Positions 39,223-51,637 of a DNA stretch of 64,000 nucleotides are shown here, piece by piece. The first letter of the stretch is position 1. Every line of letters begins with the position of its first letter. The stretch spans positions 22,831,001 to 22,895,000 of the forward strand of contig JAUCBN010000006.1 of NCBI GenBank assembly GCA_035048815.1. Reading direction: 5' to 3'. The translations under genes and the position numbers were made by a program. This stretch comes from Abelmoschus esculentus (lineage: Eukaryota > Streptophyta > Magnoliopsida > Malvales > Malvaceae). Below the pieces are notes generated by a model. It ran no database searches, was not told the DNA's origin, and saw only the letters and a list, made by a program, of their open reading frames with translations.

Positions 39223-41476
39223 TCATGGAGGAGGTGGGGGGACATGGGATTTCGCCATTCCAACCCATGTAACGATTCCGACAGCAAGGATGATCCATCC
39301 GAATATGTCATACTTTAAATCACTGCTCTTCTTCTTGGAAGTCTGACAATAAACAAATAAATAAATAAATAAAAATCCATCAACTTACAGCAGAGTAATG
39401 GACACTGTTTACTGTAAAGTTTCTTTCGGATACGAAGTTCAAACTCCAAGAATGAACCCATGCAGAAATATTTTACTTCGTTCATTAATTGAAAAATGGT
39501 TATTCTGTATTTGTGGTAATTTTAACAAGCCAATTGATCTTTTGAACTTTGTCTGAAAAAACTAGGAGTTATAAGAATGATTTCTTTCCTTATAAATTAC
39601 GGCTCCTTCAGCTAGAATTCATACCTACTAATGTGCAGTTCAACCATTATTGAGGCAGTCATGCATCGTGTATCAGTCGGAAATGCAGAACATGTACAGT
39701 TTATATATGATTTAGATGCAATCTTACAATGATGACTGATGTGGAAATATTTATTTGAGTCCCGGGATTAATGATTCGAAACCAACAATAACATAATCAG
39801 GGCTTACATATAATTATAGGAATTATTTATTCACATCTAATAATACATAATTAACTTATGCATACAACATAGTAACTTCAAATTTAAGATCGCATGATAA
39901 GAAAGGATAATGCAAGCAAGCAAGCACTTTCAATGGCAAAAAGAAGCATATGGGAACAAGAATGGAAGGCTTGTAAGTCAAATAAGAACATGATTAAAAA
40001 GAAGAAACTCACAGTTGAACTTGAAGAAGCCGAAGATGCCTCACCCATAGCCTGTTGGCTAGCTGCAGCCTTTTGGAAATCCATATGTAGCTCTGGAGCC
40101 TAAAAAGACGAACAAAATCCAAGATTTATTAGAAAGTTTAGGCAAGTCACAGCATCAAATATAAAAGACATCACCCATATATATATATATATAACTAGGC
40201 AGTTCTGCTGGACGCCCACTCCTAAACCAAAACTCCTTTAGATACTCTTTCTTCTCTTTCCCGAGAAAATAAACATATCCATTTGAGACAAAAGGGGAAT
40301 AAAGAAATTCAAACCAGCTTAATGTCAGTAAAACAAAAGGAATACATCAATCCCACTAACCCGGTATATTATTAAACTATCTGGTTATATAGTTAAGCAC
40401 AAACCATGATTTATCATTGATGAAGTTTATTTTTCCCATGATAAGGAAAATTTCTAGTTGTATAACAAATAAAAGCAAGTTTACCTTAGCTGCAACTTCC
40501 AAAGACTTCTGATATATCTCATTTCCCGGATCCTACAACCCCAAAATTCCCCAAATTAGCTTCCAAAACTCTCAGATTTGGGATTTTCAAAACACGCATA
40601 AGAGAAATTCAAAGAAGTTACCGCATCAACTGCTTTTTGGAAAAACTGAGCTGCCTTATCAAAAGAAACTTTGGCCTCATCAGAATCTGTAGTCATAAAT
40701 GCAATAGTGGAGAGGGCGTTTCCCATGCACCATAAAGTTTCGTGCTTTGATGGATTTATCAGCAACGCCTCATCCAATTTTGAAATTGCATCTAAATGAT
40801 CCACATTAATAGTATAAGCAAAAATAATAATAAAAGGGGAAGAGAACATAGGAAGATAGGAATACATTCAAGATCAAGATAGAATACCATTTATCATCTG
40901 CTTTGCATCCGCAACAGTCTGATACTGAGCTAATTCAAGTAAAGCCCCTCCCCATTTGGTTAAATTCTGCAACCAAAATTTAACAGATCAAAACGAAGAT
41001 TAAAGCAAAATTTGAGGAAGAAAAAAAGACACACATCTCAACCCATAGATTAACAAAGAAGAGCAATAGCAAACAAAGAAACGGAAAAAGTGAATTTTGA
41101 TATACTGTCGTTGTAAAAAATCACATAAGCATATCTATTTTCAAGCAAAAATCCAAAGTCTAAATTCCTAATCCTAAACCCCTGAAGCTCTAACTCTAAC
41201 CATAAATTCTAACATTAAACCCTAAATTTTAAATTCTGCAACTAAAACACTAAACCCTTAAATAACCCCGCTTGTAGAAACCTTTTTTCAGTCATTATGG
41301 GATAATAATCCCAAAATATACATTTTTTAAAGAAAAAATGCGAAGAATAAAGGAATGAGAAAAGAAGGAACCTCGGCGTCAAGAGGGTCGTTGGCGTAGG
41401 TGACTTCAGCTGTTTTTCGAGTGTGTTCGGCGACTAATAGGCGATCGAAGTCAGCTTGAGAGAACTCCACGTCCAT
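39223..41476 (-). CDS. TOM20: TOM20, mitochondrial outer-membrane import receptor
   Basis: Six exons: 41372-41476, 40888-40966, 40622-40791, 40485-40532, 40013-40099 and 39223-39342, joining to 202 residues with GT-AG introns. It starts MDVEFSQADFDRLLVAEHTRK. Plant-TOM20 TPR helices follow (NLTKWGGALLELAQYQ; DAISKLDEALLINPSKHETLWCMGNA; AAQFFQKAVDADPGNEIY). A Ser-rich linker leads to a C-terminal membrane anchor (GWIILAVGIVTWVGM) and a Pro-rich tail ending PPPPP. Plant TOM20 is anchored by its C-terminus, the reverse of the animal and fungal protein. It recognises presequences of mitochondrial preproteins in the TOM complex. Length and anchor fit the family. The donor of exon 1 (GAG|GTTCCT) is weak, but frame and protein support it. 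It lies head-to-tail with the ELMO gene upstream. Confidence 0.95.
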
Positions 41477-42322
41477 TGATGTTTGTTTTCTTCTTTTGGT
41501 TTAGAAATCGGCGAGTGTAGCCGCTAGGGTTTTATGTATAATATTCGAGAATTGTAGGGAATGGCTCATATATGATACAGCGATGCAAAGTCCGATAAAG
41601 AGACCGTGATGGCCCTCGATATTTGGCGCTACTTTTTTACTTCACTTCCGCATCGCGCACACCGAAGGCCTGCCTTTATTTGCATTTTTAGGGTAAATTA
41701 CACGAAGGTCACTTAATTATTAATAAATTTATAATTAAATTATTTAATTAAAATTTTGGTTAAGACCCAATCATTCCTGTATTAAAACTTATACATTTTA
41801 TTAAATTCAAAATAATTTAATAAATTTAACTTTTTAAATTAATTTAAATTAAATTTCACATATATCTTTTACTCACAATGCTATAATTATGAATCACATC
41901 AATGTGAGAGTTTATGAATCACATCAACAATTTAATAAAATATATATTATTATATTTTATAAAATTAATGATTATATTTTTTTTTTATACAATCCAAGGT
42001 ATATGGATGTTCTTCAAATTATATTGCGGAAACCTGGAATACGGATAACCCCATTAGAAAAAAAGTTAACTTGCATCAAAATATTTAGGATCCTAAAGAC
42101 ATCTTTCAATTAGTCGAATGATAAAAAAAATATTCATTCATTTTCTGCCTCATACAGATTCGAATATCAATATTTGCATCGAGAACATAAATGTTGTTCT
42201 ATTGTATCAAAAGAAAATAATTTAGCCAAAATAGATGGACAAACTTTGAAATTAAGAATAAGTACATGTAATAGGCAGAACCTGAACATAGGCAAAATTT
42301 GATTAATAGAAATAAGTGATGG
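41477..42322. other. Intergenic: TOM20 promoter side and ELMO 3' end
   Basis: AT-rich 0.85 kb between two minus-strand genes. The TOM20 promoter is expected at about 41500-41700. An open frame at 41889-42113 (plus) has no recognisable product. Confidence 0.5.
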
Positions 42323-44874
42323 CTAACAGAGAAGGTTATAAGAAGGCATGTCTTCAATCCGCAACACATCATCCATTAGGAGTTCTCTTTCCAACTGAGC
42401 CCTCGTTGATTTCAATACATCCTGGTTTGTTTTACCAATCCCATCCACCAGTGTATATTATTAGTTCCAGAAATAATTAAAGCAACTTACTATTATCATT
42501 GGGAAAATTAAGGATGTTGGGGTTTCTATTCTTACATTGAACTCCATGTACGTCGCATTTTTCTCCAGCCATTGCTTGTCCATAACCACAAATGCCACGC
42601 AGTAGAGCAAGTCAAACGCCCATTCATTCTCTGGGAAAAAAAAGTAGCACATGAGTACTTGTTTCCATCATAAATAGCTCTCATTGCTTCTGCCCTGTTG
42701 TTTTACCGACATCAGTTGCAGGCTCTTACCTGATAATATCTGTAAGAAAACTGATCTGATAAATGTCCGAGGTTTCGCTGCAAATCCCCATAAATTTGGC
42801 ATTAGCAATACAATCAGTGTAATGGATGGTACTTCAAAACTAAAATGGTTTTATAGGATATATTTATGAGTTGAAAAGAACATAGATAAGGTATTCATTA
42901 TCCACTTACTGGCGTCAAGGTCAAGCATTTGCATGATCATGAACGTGATATTTACGCCAGCAACAGCAAATGGGTACTCCCACACAGATCGCTTTCCACA
43001 TTGCTTTTGTAATAAGCGTTGGAACGACGTCTGCAGTAACAAGTGACTTGTCTCAAGACTGAACAATGAGGGACAATGATGGTGCTTATTTACTAGCCAG
43101 ATGAGGCTCCTATAAACTATATACAATTGAATCACCTCACATGAATGGAGTGTCAGATACTCGGACATGGGTATGTATGCTTAGGTTTTTCAAAGTTCAA
43201 ATTTACAACTGCTAGGCATGGATGCTTTAGAAAAAAAAATGTACAGAACAACATAGGTGATTAAGTCATCAGTGCAAATGACTTGAAAAAGAGATATATA
43301 TCCAACAATGCTCATGGGAATGATAATACTTGCCGAGAATGTCTTTGCAAAGAATAACAGATTCTCCAAAGAAATGAATCCAGCACCTCTGTTTGGCAAG
43401 GAAAATAAGTTAGAAAACAATAAGGAAAATAAGAGTGGTAAATTAATGCCAACCTGAAATCAGTTGACGGATCCCTTCCCTGCCATCCCATTTCTTTCCA
43501 CTGATCGGATATCAAGCCATGTAGTTCCGTTCCAGGGTATGTAGCATACCACAGTGCCCTCAGTGCTTCCTGTCGCCATCAAAATTGTAGGTAAGTTGAC
43601 TGAAAGAAATGAACACCGAGCTAAAAATTTAGATTACGTTGTCCTCACATTAAAATCAAAATGCAGAATCAAACCTGATGATCAGGCCTGGAACCATCAA
43701 AGTACACCTTCATCCGGTGCCTCAACCTCTTCAGTCTTTCTTCCTGCAATTTGCTAACGAAGCTATCACATATACGGAAGTTACATAAATTAAGACAAAA
43801 AAAAACAACAAAAAAACTGGCTTAATATAACATATATATGTAAGTCCATGTGCAACCAGCACAATGCATTCATTTTTTTGACCAATGTTCAAAGTGAAAA
43901 TTGACATCATGTACTTGCCTGTTTGGGTGTCAAGTTAATGTAGATCCCTTCACAAACTCCCTTTCGCTTGAAACAAACACAAGTAAGGCCCTTACCAATC
44001 CATGCTGGCTTTCCACATGCACCATCTGCATGCATTGTTACAACCATTGGACCTCTTTCTTTTTCACATTTTCCAACCAAAATTTATTTACAATCACACC
44101 TTCAAACCCCCAAACTTCTTATTTTTTAAATGTAAAGTAAAAAACAAAAGAACTTTCGTGATAGAAGCAGAAACAAAGACCATTTTCGGTGCTTAGCGAC
44201 CTAGCTGAAGCAAAAACAAAATCATTTTCGTCAAAACTAATCATCATGCATCTTATTTACGTAGTCTAATGTTTTAGGATAAGGAATGGGCTATGCTCAT
44301 GTGCGGGTGACACTATAATGTGTCCGATAAGAACGAAACTAGAAACTAATCGCGGGCCACTGACAGAAACCCTAAATTGCAGCAAATCCGACCTGATTCC
44401 GCCAAAAAATGATTGCAGCAACCGATCCTATTTCTCGCACGGCAAATGTTGATTAATCAGGATTTCTGTTCCTTTTGGGACTTGAAATCAAAATGCGTTT
44501 AACATTTCCAGATTCTGATTATATAAAGCGAATCGTCCACCATAAAAAACAACAGATTCGTTAGGATTGTAATATTTGGCTATTTGCTCATCTTTCCCTC
44601 TATTATTTCTCTAACGCAAAAGAAAACAAAGAAATTCAATCTTACAAAATCATAAATCTGACAGGAAAAGTCTGTAATCAACATCATTGTTGTGTTGGGA
44701 GCATTATAGAAATAAGAATCTATGTACATACATAGTACAACATTCATCTGCAAATCGAACATGGAATTACAGAGACATACCTGAAGAAGCAGAGCCGTGA
44801 GAGCAACGGTTAAAGGAAGGGGAGACAGCGCGGACTGCAACGCAGCTTCCTTGATTCCTAACTACACTACTCAT
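42323..44874 (-). CDS. ELMO/CED-12 domain protein
   Basis: Nine exons: 44781-44874, 43919-44025, 43675-43743, 43454-43569, 43334-43388, 42910-43030, 42730-42777, 42536-42630 and 42323-42421, encoding 267 residues in a continuous frame. The ELMO domain is clear: EALRALWYATYPGTELHGL, ISDQWKEMGWQGRDPSTDFR, GAGFISLENLLFFAKTF, WEYPFAVAGVNITFMIMQML and ENEWAFDLLYCVAF. The C-terminus RELLMDDVLRIEDMPSYNLL is conserved in plant members. It resembles, from memory, Arabidopsis At1g67400 and relatives. In animals ELMO proteins work with DOCK proteins in Rac activation; plant ELMO proteins are less well defined, so only a link to small-GTPase or receptor signalling is inferred. Oddity: two introns appear to use GC donors (after 43919, CAG|GCAAGT, and after 43334, TCG|GCAAGT); the GT alternatives break the frame. 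Confidence 0.93.
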
Positions 44875-46591
44875 TTTTCTAATCTCAGCAGAACTCCTTT
44901 CGGCACCTTCTCGATCTTTATTATGATGATGATAAATTGACAGCATATAGGATATAAAAAGGGGAAGGTAGCTTCCTCTGTTGCTGTTGGGACTGGCGTT
45001 GTTCTTATGCGAGTGAGTGATGGAAAGTGGGAGAAATTAAAAGTCAAAACTACCCTGAGTCGTTCTTTTGTGTTTGTTTCCGCTAGGCGAGTAGAACTCA
45101 ATTAAATTTTAAAATTAATTTTTTTAGTTTTATTTGAAATAACTCAATTTGAATTGGTTTAAGTGTGATCTTATAAAATTTTAAGTCTCAATTAAATTTT
45201 TTATTTTATTTTATAAATTAGTTATATATTTTTAGATTGTTGGATAGAAAGATGAGTAACTGATATTAATAAAAAAATTAAAAGATTATATAAAAAATAG
45301 ATAAAAAATAATTGTATTTATTAATTATGTCATCTAACAATTAAATATATATAAATATATAAGTTTTACATGATACCTAACTTGCATATTATGTAAAATA
45401 ATTTAAATTATAAAATATAATTTATTGATCTAATTAATTAAAAAATTAATTTAAATCAATTAGGATTAAGAGAATAATAATATTAAGGCTTATATAATAA
45501 ATTAGTAGGATTGAATTACATATAATTTAATATTTGAATAAAACATAATTTTAATTAGATATTTATTTAAATATTTATAACTGAATAAATTTCTGAACTT
45601 TAATTATAAGATTTTGAAATAAACATTCCATTAGATGTCTAATTAAAATTTAAGGTTTAACCGATCATTGTTTAATTCAATAAAAAAAATTAGTGTTAAG
45701 AATACAGTATGGGTGTTTTAGTCTTATCCTACTAAAAATCTTAGTAGTCTTATCTATGAAGCTTGATGAAGAAACGGACTCTTAGATCCCACATGGCAGG
45801 TCCGCCAATCTTCAGACCGACCGTGGTCAGATATAAGTCGGCGAAACTTTTCCCAACAATAAAAAACAAAGGAAAACAAAAGTTTTAGGACTCAAATCCA
45901 TCCCACTCTCGGCCAAGGTGTCGGGTTCCAACGCATCGAAAAAAACCGACGCGTGTCGAGGAAACGCGTGGGTGAGTCAGGTGGGGACTAATGCGATGAA
46001 AAGTGGGAGAAAGTGGGAGCCCTGCATGTATTTGAAGACTCGCAGTGTGATGTCTTTTATCTACGGGTGCTCTGAATGTACGACTTGATATGACTGACAC
46101 GTGGCTATGTAGGTTGGGATGGAGCAAAACTGCAAAAGGAAAAAGGAGGGCTTTGCTTTGGGTGGTGAGTTTTTCTTCTGAGCCTGCAGGGCAATAAGCC
46201 TACACCAATCATGGATGTCATCCACGCTGCGGCCCTACGACTCGGATGCTTTCTCGGCTCAATGGGCTAATGCTATCTTGTAATGTCAATGGCTCAAGCC
46301 TCAAGCAAAGGATCTGCCCATATTACTCACTGTTGAAGAATTCAATCAGGTTCAATCAAATAAGATTATTGGTTACTTTTGGTTACATTAAAATGACTAT
46401 CTAAATTAATCAATGGATCGTTCTTTAATGATGCAGGTTTTTAGATTGTAAAGTTGGCCCATGATTTTGGGGCTTGTGACTTCTTACCTCCTTTGCTTGT
46501 TTCCCGCAATGAGGAATTACCGAATGCGATGAAGAAAAAAAAGAATGTGATTTTTTTTTTTTTTGCATTATCATGAACTCAAGAATTGAAG
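44875..46591. other. Intergenic: ELMO promoter side and GT47 3' end
   Basis: AT-rich from 45100 to 45700, then a mixed stretch (45760-46330) without a supported gene. An open frame at 45885-46127 (minus) has no recognised similarity. The last 150 bases probably belong to the GT47 3' untranslated region. Confidence 0.5.
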
Positions 46592-49094
46592 TCATCTCTT
46601 CCGTTGCCACCAATCTGGGATTTTTAACCTTGTGTTTCTATGAATAGCGAGTTGGACCCCCGGAAGCTTGTGCTTTACTTGCCTCCATAACATATAGACC
46701 GCATCCTCATTCTTTGGAGGGTATTGGAACTCGTAATGATGGGAGATCTGCTTAAGCCGTTTCCACATTTCAACCCATCTATCCTTTGGAAACTGGCGCA
46801 GCTGATTGACCAAATGACCTGGTTCTAGTGCCTCTTTCATGGAGAAGAAAACTGAGAATTCTGTGTAGTCGATTTCATCCTCAAAGGGAAGCTCGATTTT
46901 GTCGCTGACAATCACCGGAACGCAATGGCTCACAATCGCATCAAATAGTCGGCATGATGAAGGAGTGTCCCCTGCTGGATGCAGACAGAATTTCGACAAG
47001 CGCATTCCCTTTGTAGACTAACACAAAAGAAGGTAAAAAATAAGAAATATAGCATAGCATGGTTATGAGTAAACATTCATTAGAAAATACAAATTGACAA
47101 GTTTTACTACACCCCGAAGGGAGATCACTTTGTTTTAGATTTTGAATGTGTTTGAAAGGATTAACTACGAGTTGGAACCATGGTGATTGGAACGTCTAGA
47201 AATATACTTCACAGGGACTAGATTAGCAGCATACCTTTTTAATGTTGGATGGAGTAGCTATGCTCTTTTTGTAATGAACATCAACGCCACTACCATTCAA
47301 TACCTTAGCGAGTTTGACTCGAATCTTGCCTTGCTGCAACAAAAACAGTCTTGATGAGTAATACCATTCATAACAGATTTTACAAAGAGAACATTTGTGT
47401 CTTAAAAGCTACCATACATCTTTCCTGACAGTATTTCCCTGGAAGAAAAGAAGGGTAGTTCGGTTCTCATATGGGTCTAGAGCGTCATCATCCGTGAAGG
47501 ATTCCACAACGTGTACATACGGCGAAACCACATCTTTGTTTAGTGTTGACAAGTTTCTGGGGTAGCGACCGAAATCTACAACAATAAGAATAGAGGCATT
47601 CAACTGCTGTCGATGAAATCTGAAAGCATTTGGATGTGTCATGGGAATTACATGGTCTCTGCCTCCAGACCTTTGATAGTACTTGGATTGTCGCAAGAAT
47701 TCTACTAACTCGCCCTAAAACGAAAGAAATATACATTAAATTGTAATCAATAGACATTAACTGCACAACACTCAAATGTCAGTTAATAAGGGACTATCTT
47801 TTTCATATTGCCAGCACAGGTTAGTACTTTAGCATAACAGAAATAGAGTGAAGCCTGATAGTAACTTCGACAACCTGCAGAAGACCCCAACTCTTCTCCA
47901 CCGCTTGCTTGCAAGAAGCTTGTAATGTATTCTCCTTTGTCTAGTAACCATTATCATCAATAATAATCAATATTGGAATGCATCATGATCAAAGGATTAG
48001 CTCAAGTATAATGTGTATAGTTTATAGATTTTTGAAAGCTACATTTTATTAACCAGTTCTAAAATATCCAACATTTTGTCCTTCCACAATGCTATGCTAG
48101 TTCCTAATGACCAAACCATTGGCTAATTCTTCAACAAGTCAAAAACACCAGCAATTCATCATTCAGGTACATTTGTTTGATCAATTGGCTATCTCATCCT
48201 TCTTGTTCCATTTTACTGAATTGATTTATGAGTTAAAGAATTTACTAAGGGAGACTGATTATTTAGCTAACTTGGCTCAGAATTCTCCACTGGGTTCTTG
48301 TGTTTTGGAGGTACCATTGGAAGGAATTTCGAATTGCTCGAAGAGAATAGAGTAGGATCGGCTAGATTGCACTGTCAGTATGTTTTTACAAGGAATTTCA
48401 TATTTACCCTAAAAAAATAGGCTATTTTATACTAATTTTTAGGATCAGTGCAACTCAAATACTACTACCTATTCTTGTTTTGTTTCATTCTTTTCCTCAA
48501 ACTTAGTAAACAAAGAGTTTCCAAGTTACCAGTGAAAGAAACAAGGCAAGAGCAAAACAACGCATTAAACCGTAGTTGATAGAAATTAAACAGCTTAAAG
48601 CGATCGATTAACGTTCCAATAACCTGTAATCCGCGATCGACCTCCGTCGCAGGATCCGTCATGTTATGCCCGTGTATATTAACGCTCAACGATGAAAAAA
48701 AAGGGACAAAATAGGCGTCCGCAGTTTCAGGATCCGAAACCCTAACCGCCTCCCTCTCTTCTCCGCCTTCTCCATCGTAAAGCAGCGACGCCATCAGCCA
48801 ATATTCAACGCTGTGTTGCCTCCTCACCCCTCCATCTTCGGGCCACCGCGGCAAGTTCTCCATGGTCACCGGACCGGAATCCTCGGAGTACCGGCTATCC
48901 ATCATAGCGACATTGAATTTCCGAGGGAGATCGTACATGTAAATCCGGAGAGGACGACCGGCAGCAGAGATTGAGAGCGGTTCCGGCTGTAAGGGGAAGA
49001 AGTATGATCTGAGATCAACGGAGCCGATATAGATTGAACATGAAACCAGGAAGATAATAGCCAATGCTACACCGATTGCAGCTTTACCATACAT
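46592..49094 (-). CDS. GT47 exostosin-type glycosyltransferase
   Basis: Four exons, 48624-49094, 47418-47714, 47235-47333 and 46592-47017, all phase 0 and GT-AG, give 430 residues. A short cytosolic tail and a membrane anchor (about residues 5-24, AAIGVALAIIFLVSCSIYI) suit a Golgi type II enzyme. The exostosin domain follows: RIYMYDLPRKF, SVEYWLMASLLYD, PETADAYFVPFFSSLS, RDHVIPMTHPNAFR, NRTTLLFFQG, SKFCLHPAGDTPSSCRLFD (sugar-nucleotide site), VPVIVSDKIELPFED and LWRQVKHKLP. The closest relative recalled is Arabidopsis At1g67410, in the GT47 group that also holds the ARAD arabinosyltransferases. The sugar and acceptor are unknown; a pectin or other wall glycan is inferred from the family. Exon 1 is GC-rich; no damage is seen. 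Confidence 0.93.
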
Positions 49095-50200
49095 TTTTTA
49101 TGGAGAAAAGCGGGAACCCGAAGGAGGGAGATTCCTTTTGTTTTCTTTGCTTTCTCTTTCTTTTAACCGTCCTTTGCTAACTTGTTAATGGAGGTTCATT
49201 CTGTTATTTTAACACGGGTTAATTGCGTAATACATCTTTGAATTTTGAGTCGAATTTTAAATTAGTACTCAAATTTTAAAATATTTCAATTGATTGGGAT
49301 TTTTTTTCCGTAGTTCTTAATATCTTTTTTTTTAACTTGTTTTTTACGGTTTATCTTAATTTATTTTAATGATTTATCGTTTGTTGCTTTTTTTCTGTTA
49401 AAATATTATCGTTTTATTTTATATTTCGTTTTTTTGTTTATATTTTTTCTTTAATCATTAATACAACAAACGATCTTTGTATTAAAATTATAGAGATTTA
49501 TTAATTGATTTAGTAATTAAAGATATTGACATTATTTTATTTTATATGGATTTAAATTTCTATATAAAAAATATAATACTTCTTTATTCAATAAAAAGTG
49601 AGCTAATTTTACCGCATACTCCAAAACTATGATCTTCATTTTAACTGCATCGTCAAATTATGATTTGTTTTAAATTGATCCTTAAATTTTTAAATATTTT
49701 AATTTTATTCTTAAATTATCAGTATATGTTAATTATATCATACGTTAATAAAATCATCATAAAAATTATTAACCTACGTATAAATATTGATACGTATTTA
49801 TGTACTAGGATGATGCGAATTCTAGTTTCAGAATGAAATTGAAAATTTTAAAGCTTAGGATTAATTTAAAGTTAAAATTTAAAAATAAAACTAAAACATT
49901 CAAAAATCTTAAAATCAAATTAAAATAATAATAATTAAAAATAAAATTAAAATATTTAAAATTAGAATATTTTTATTAGTGATTATAATTTAAAAATAAA
50001 ATTAAAATATTTAAAACTTTAACATCAATTTTTAATGATATCATAATTCAAAAAGATGTATAATAAAATATCAATTTTATTATAGAATATATACCGATGT
50101 TTGAACCATAGAAATCATTTTGGGTTGAACCACGGAAATAATATGTTTTTCTTTTTTTCAGTAACTTTAGATTTCTCAGCCCAAACCCAACCCAAAAAAT
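49095..50200. other. Intergenic, AT-rich
   Basis: Contains the GT47 promoter side (49095-49200, CT-rich on the transcribed side) and then AT-rich filler with no gene or clear element. Confidence 0.55.
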
Positions 50201-50525
50201 AATCCGAAACCCTAATTATATTCAATATATTTGTCCGAGATCGTTGTCTTCTCTGCCGCTTTCTACTTCTGCCGGGAGTACCCGCAGAAGCAATACAGCT
50301 TACGCAGCAGAAGCAGTAACGAGATTGTCCGATAGGGTTTCATTTCCCTTAATTTTGTTTTCCCATTTTGTTTGATTTTGTTTGAACGCTTTTCAGGTGA
50401 AGTATTAGAAGGAGACCGATAATCCTTTTTTCTTCATCTTTGAGCTTTTCACATTCTTTTTATTACGAATCCAGATTTTTCTGCAGCCTGTAAGCAAAGG
50501 GATCTCAGGGTTCATTTCAAGGTAT
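50201..50525 (+). promoter_or_regulatory. Promoter/leader-like segment with telo-box, no coding sequence directly behind it
   Basis: A telo-box (AAACCCTAA, 50207-50215) is followed by a CT-rich start region, a relatively GC-rich leader-like stretch and a possible splice donor (TTTCAAG|GTATTA near 50521). Telo-boxes are common in promoters of translation-related genes. No open coding exon follows for 3 kb. It could be a first leader exon of NUP54 with a very long intron, a non-coding transcript, or the remnant of a lost gene. Confidence 0.4.
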
Positions 50526-50660
50526 TATCTTCATTATTTGATATAGTTCGAGTAACACTTGATTTGAAGTTCTGGGTTTTGGTTGAAAATCCCCCAAACA
50601 AATCATTTAAGAGTTCTAAATGTTTTTTCTAATTAGATTACATTTTCTTTGCCGAGTATT

Positions 50661-51022
50661 TAGATTCTTACACCTGATGAAAAAAGCAGTGCCTTGTTGC
50701 CCTTTGTGAACAAGGCTCTCGTAAACTTCAGGAAAATTTCTTGTGCATTGTTTTTGGGTGAACCTCTGGATTTTACTGGTGCCTGAAGGTTCAGTAAATG
50801 ATGCTACATTTTGTAATCCTTTGTAAGCAATTTTGATGTTGTTCGGTCTTTGGCTGAGTTTTTGGATTCTTAAACCTGATGAAAAAAGCAGATCCTTGTT
50901 GCCTTCTGTGAACAAGGTTCTCGTAAACTTCAGGAAAATTACTTGTGCATGGTTCTTGGGTGAACCTCTGGACTTTAATGGTGCTTGAAGGTTCAGTAAA
51001 TGATGCTACATTTTTTGTAATC
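50661..51022 (+). repeat. ~160-bp direct duplication, offset 202
   Basis: Copy 1 at about 50661-50820 and copy 2 at about 50863-51022. They share GATTCTTA..ACCTGATGAAAAAAGCAG, GAACAAGG.TCTCGTAAACTT, CAGGAAAATT.CTTGTGCAT and AGTAAATGATGCTACATTTT, with about one difference per 12-15 bases. Minus-strand open frames across it (50616-50915, 50791-51027) are repeats of one another and match no protein. Confidence 0.85.
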
Positions 51023-51432
51023 TTCAATAAATAAATGTTTTATTTTGGATTTTTTTATAAATAGTAAACAAATTTCTATTAAATTCATAGAAAAATCAAA
51101 ATTTTGGGCAAATTTACAGCAATATTGAAGTTGAAAAAATTATTTCCCAAATTATTGAAGTTGGGTTTTTATTTTTAGAAACATTGATAAAGAAACAATA
51201 AAATGAAAGTTGGATCTTTTAGATACCGACTTTCAATAGTAATTCAAAGGAAGACTGGTTCCAGAGGTTTCGACTTTCACATACTGTTTCTTCATCAATA
51301 TTTCTGAAAATAAAAACTTTAACTTTAATTGTTTGGGAAATGTTTTTCGCAATCTCAATATTATAATAAATTTGCCATACATTTAAGAAGATTAATTGCA
51401 TTAAGTAACAAAAAATCTTTACAACCTAAAAA

Positions 51433-51637
51433 TACCGTTAATGTTGAACATTGTTGAATATTATTAAAATAATTAATAAAATTAAAAATTTAAAGGACTC
51501 TATATACAATTAATAAAAGAGTATTAGACTCAACATATTATTATTTATTACATGTTGAGTTCTTAAGATTTTTAATCTTTATTAATTTCTTTAATGTTCA
51601 ACATTAGTGGTGTTCTGTGGTGTTTAACATTGGTTAT
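51433..51637. mobile_element. Palindromic MITE-like element, copy B
   Basis: Related to the element at 31224-31452. It shares words such as GTTGAATATT, AATTAATAAA, AAAATTTAA and ACTCAACAT, in the same order and with the same inverted arms. The centre forms a hairpin ACTCAACAT / ATGTTGAGT around an AT-rich loop. No coding capacity. Confidence 0.6.

Noticed and set aside
48107..48355. 82-codon plus frame
   Set aside because: Falls in intron 1 of the GT47 gene; no known domain and AT-driven composition.
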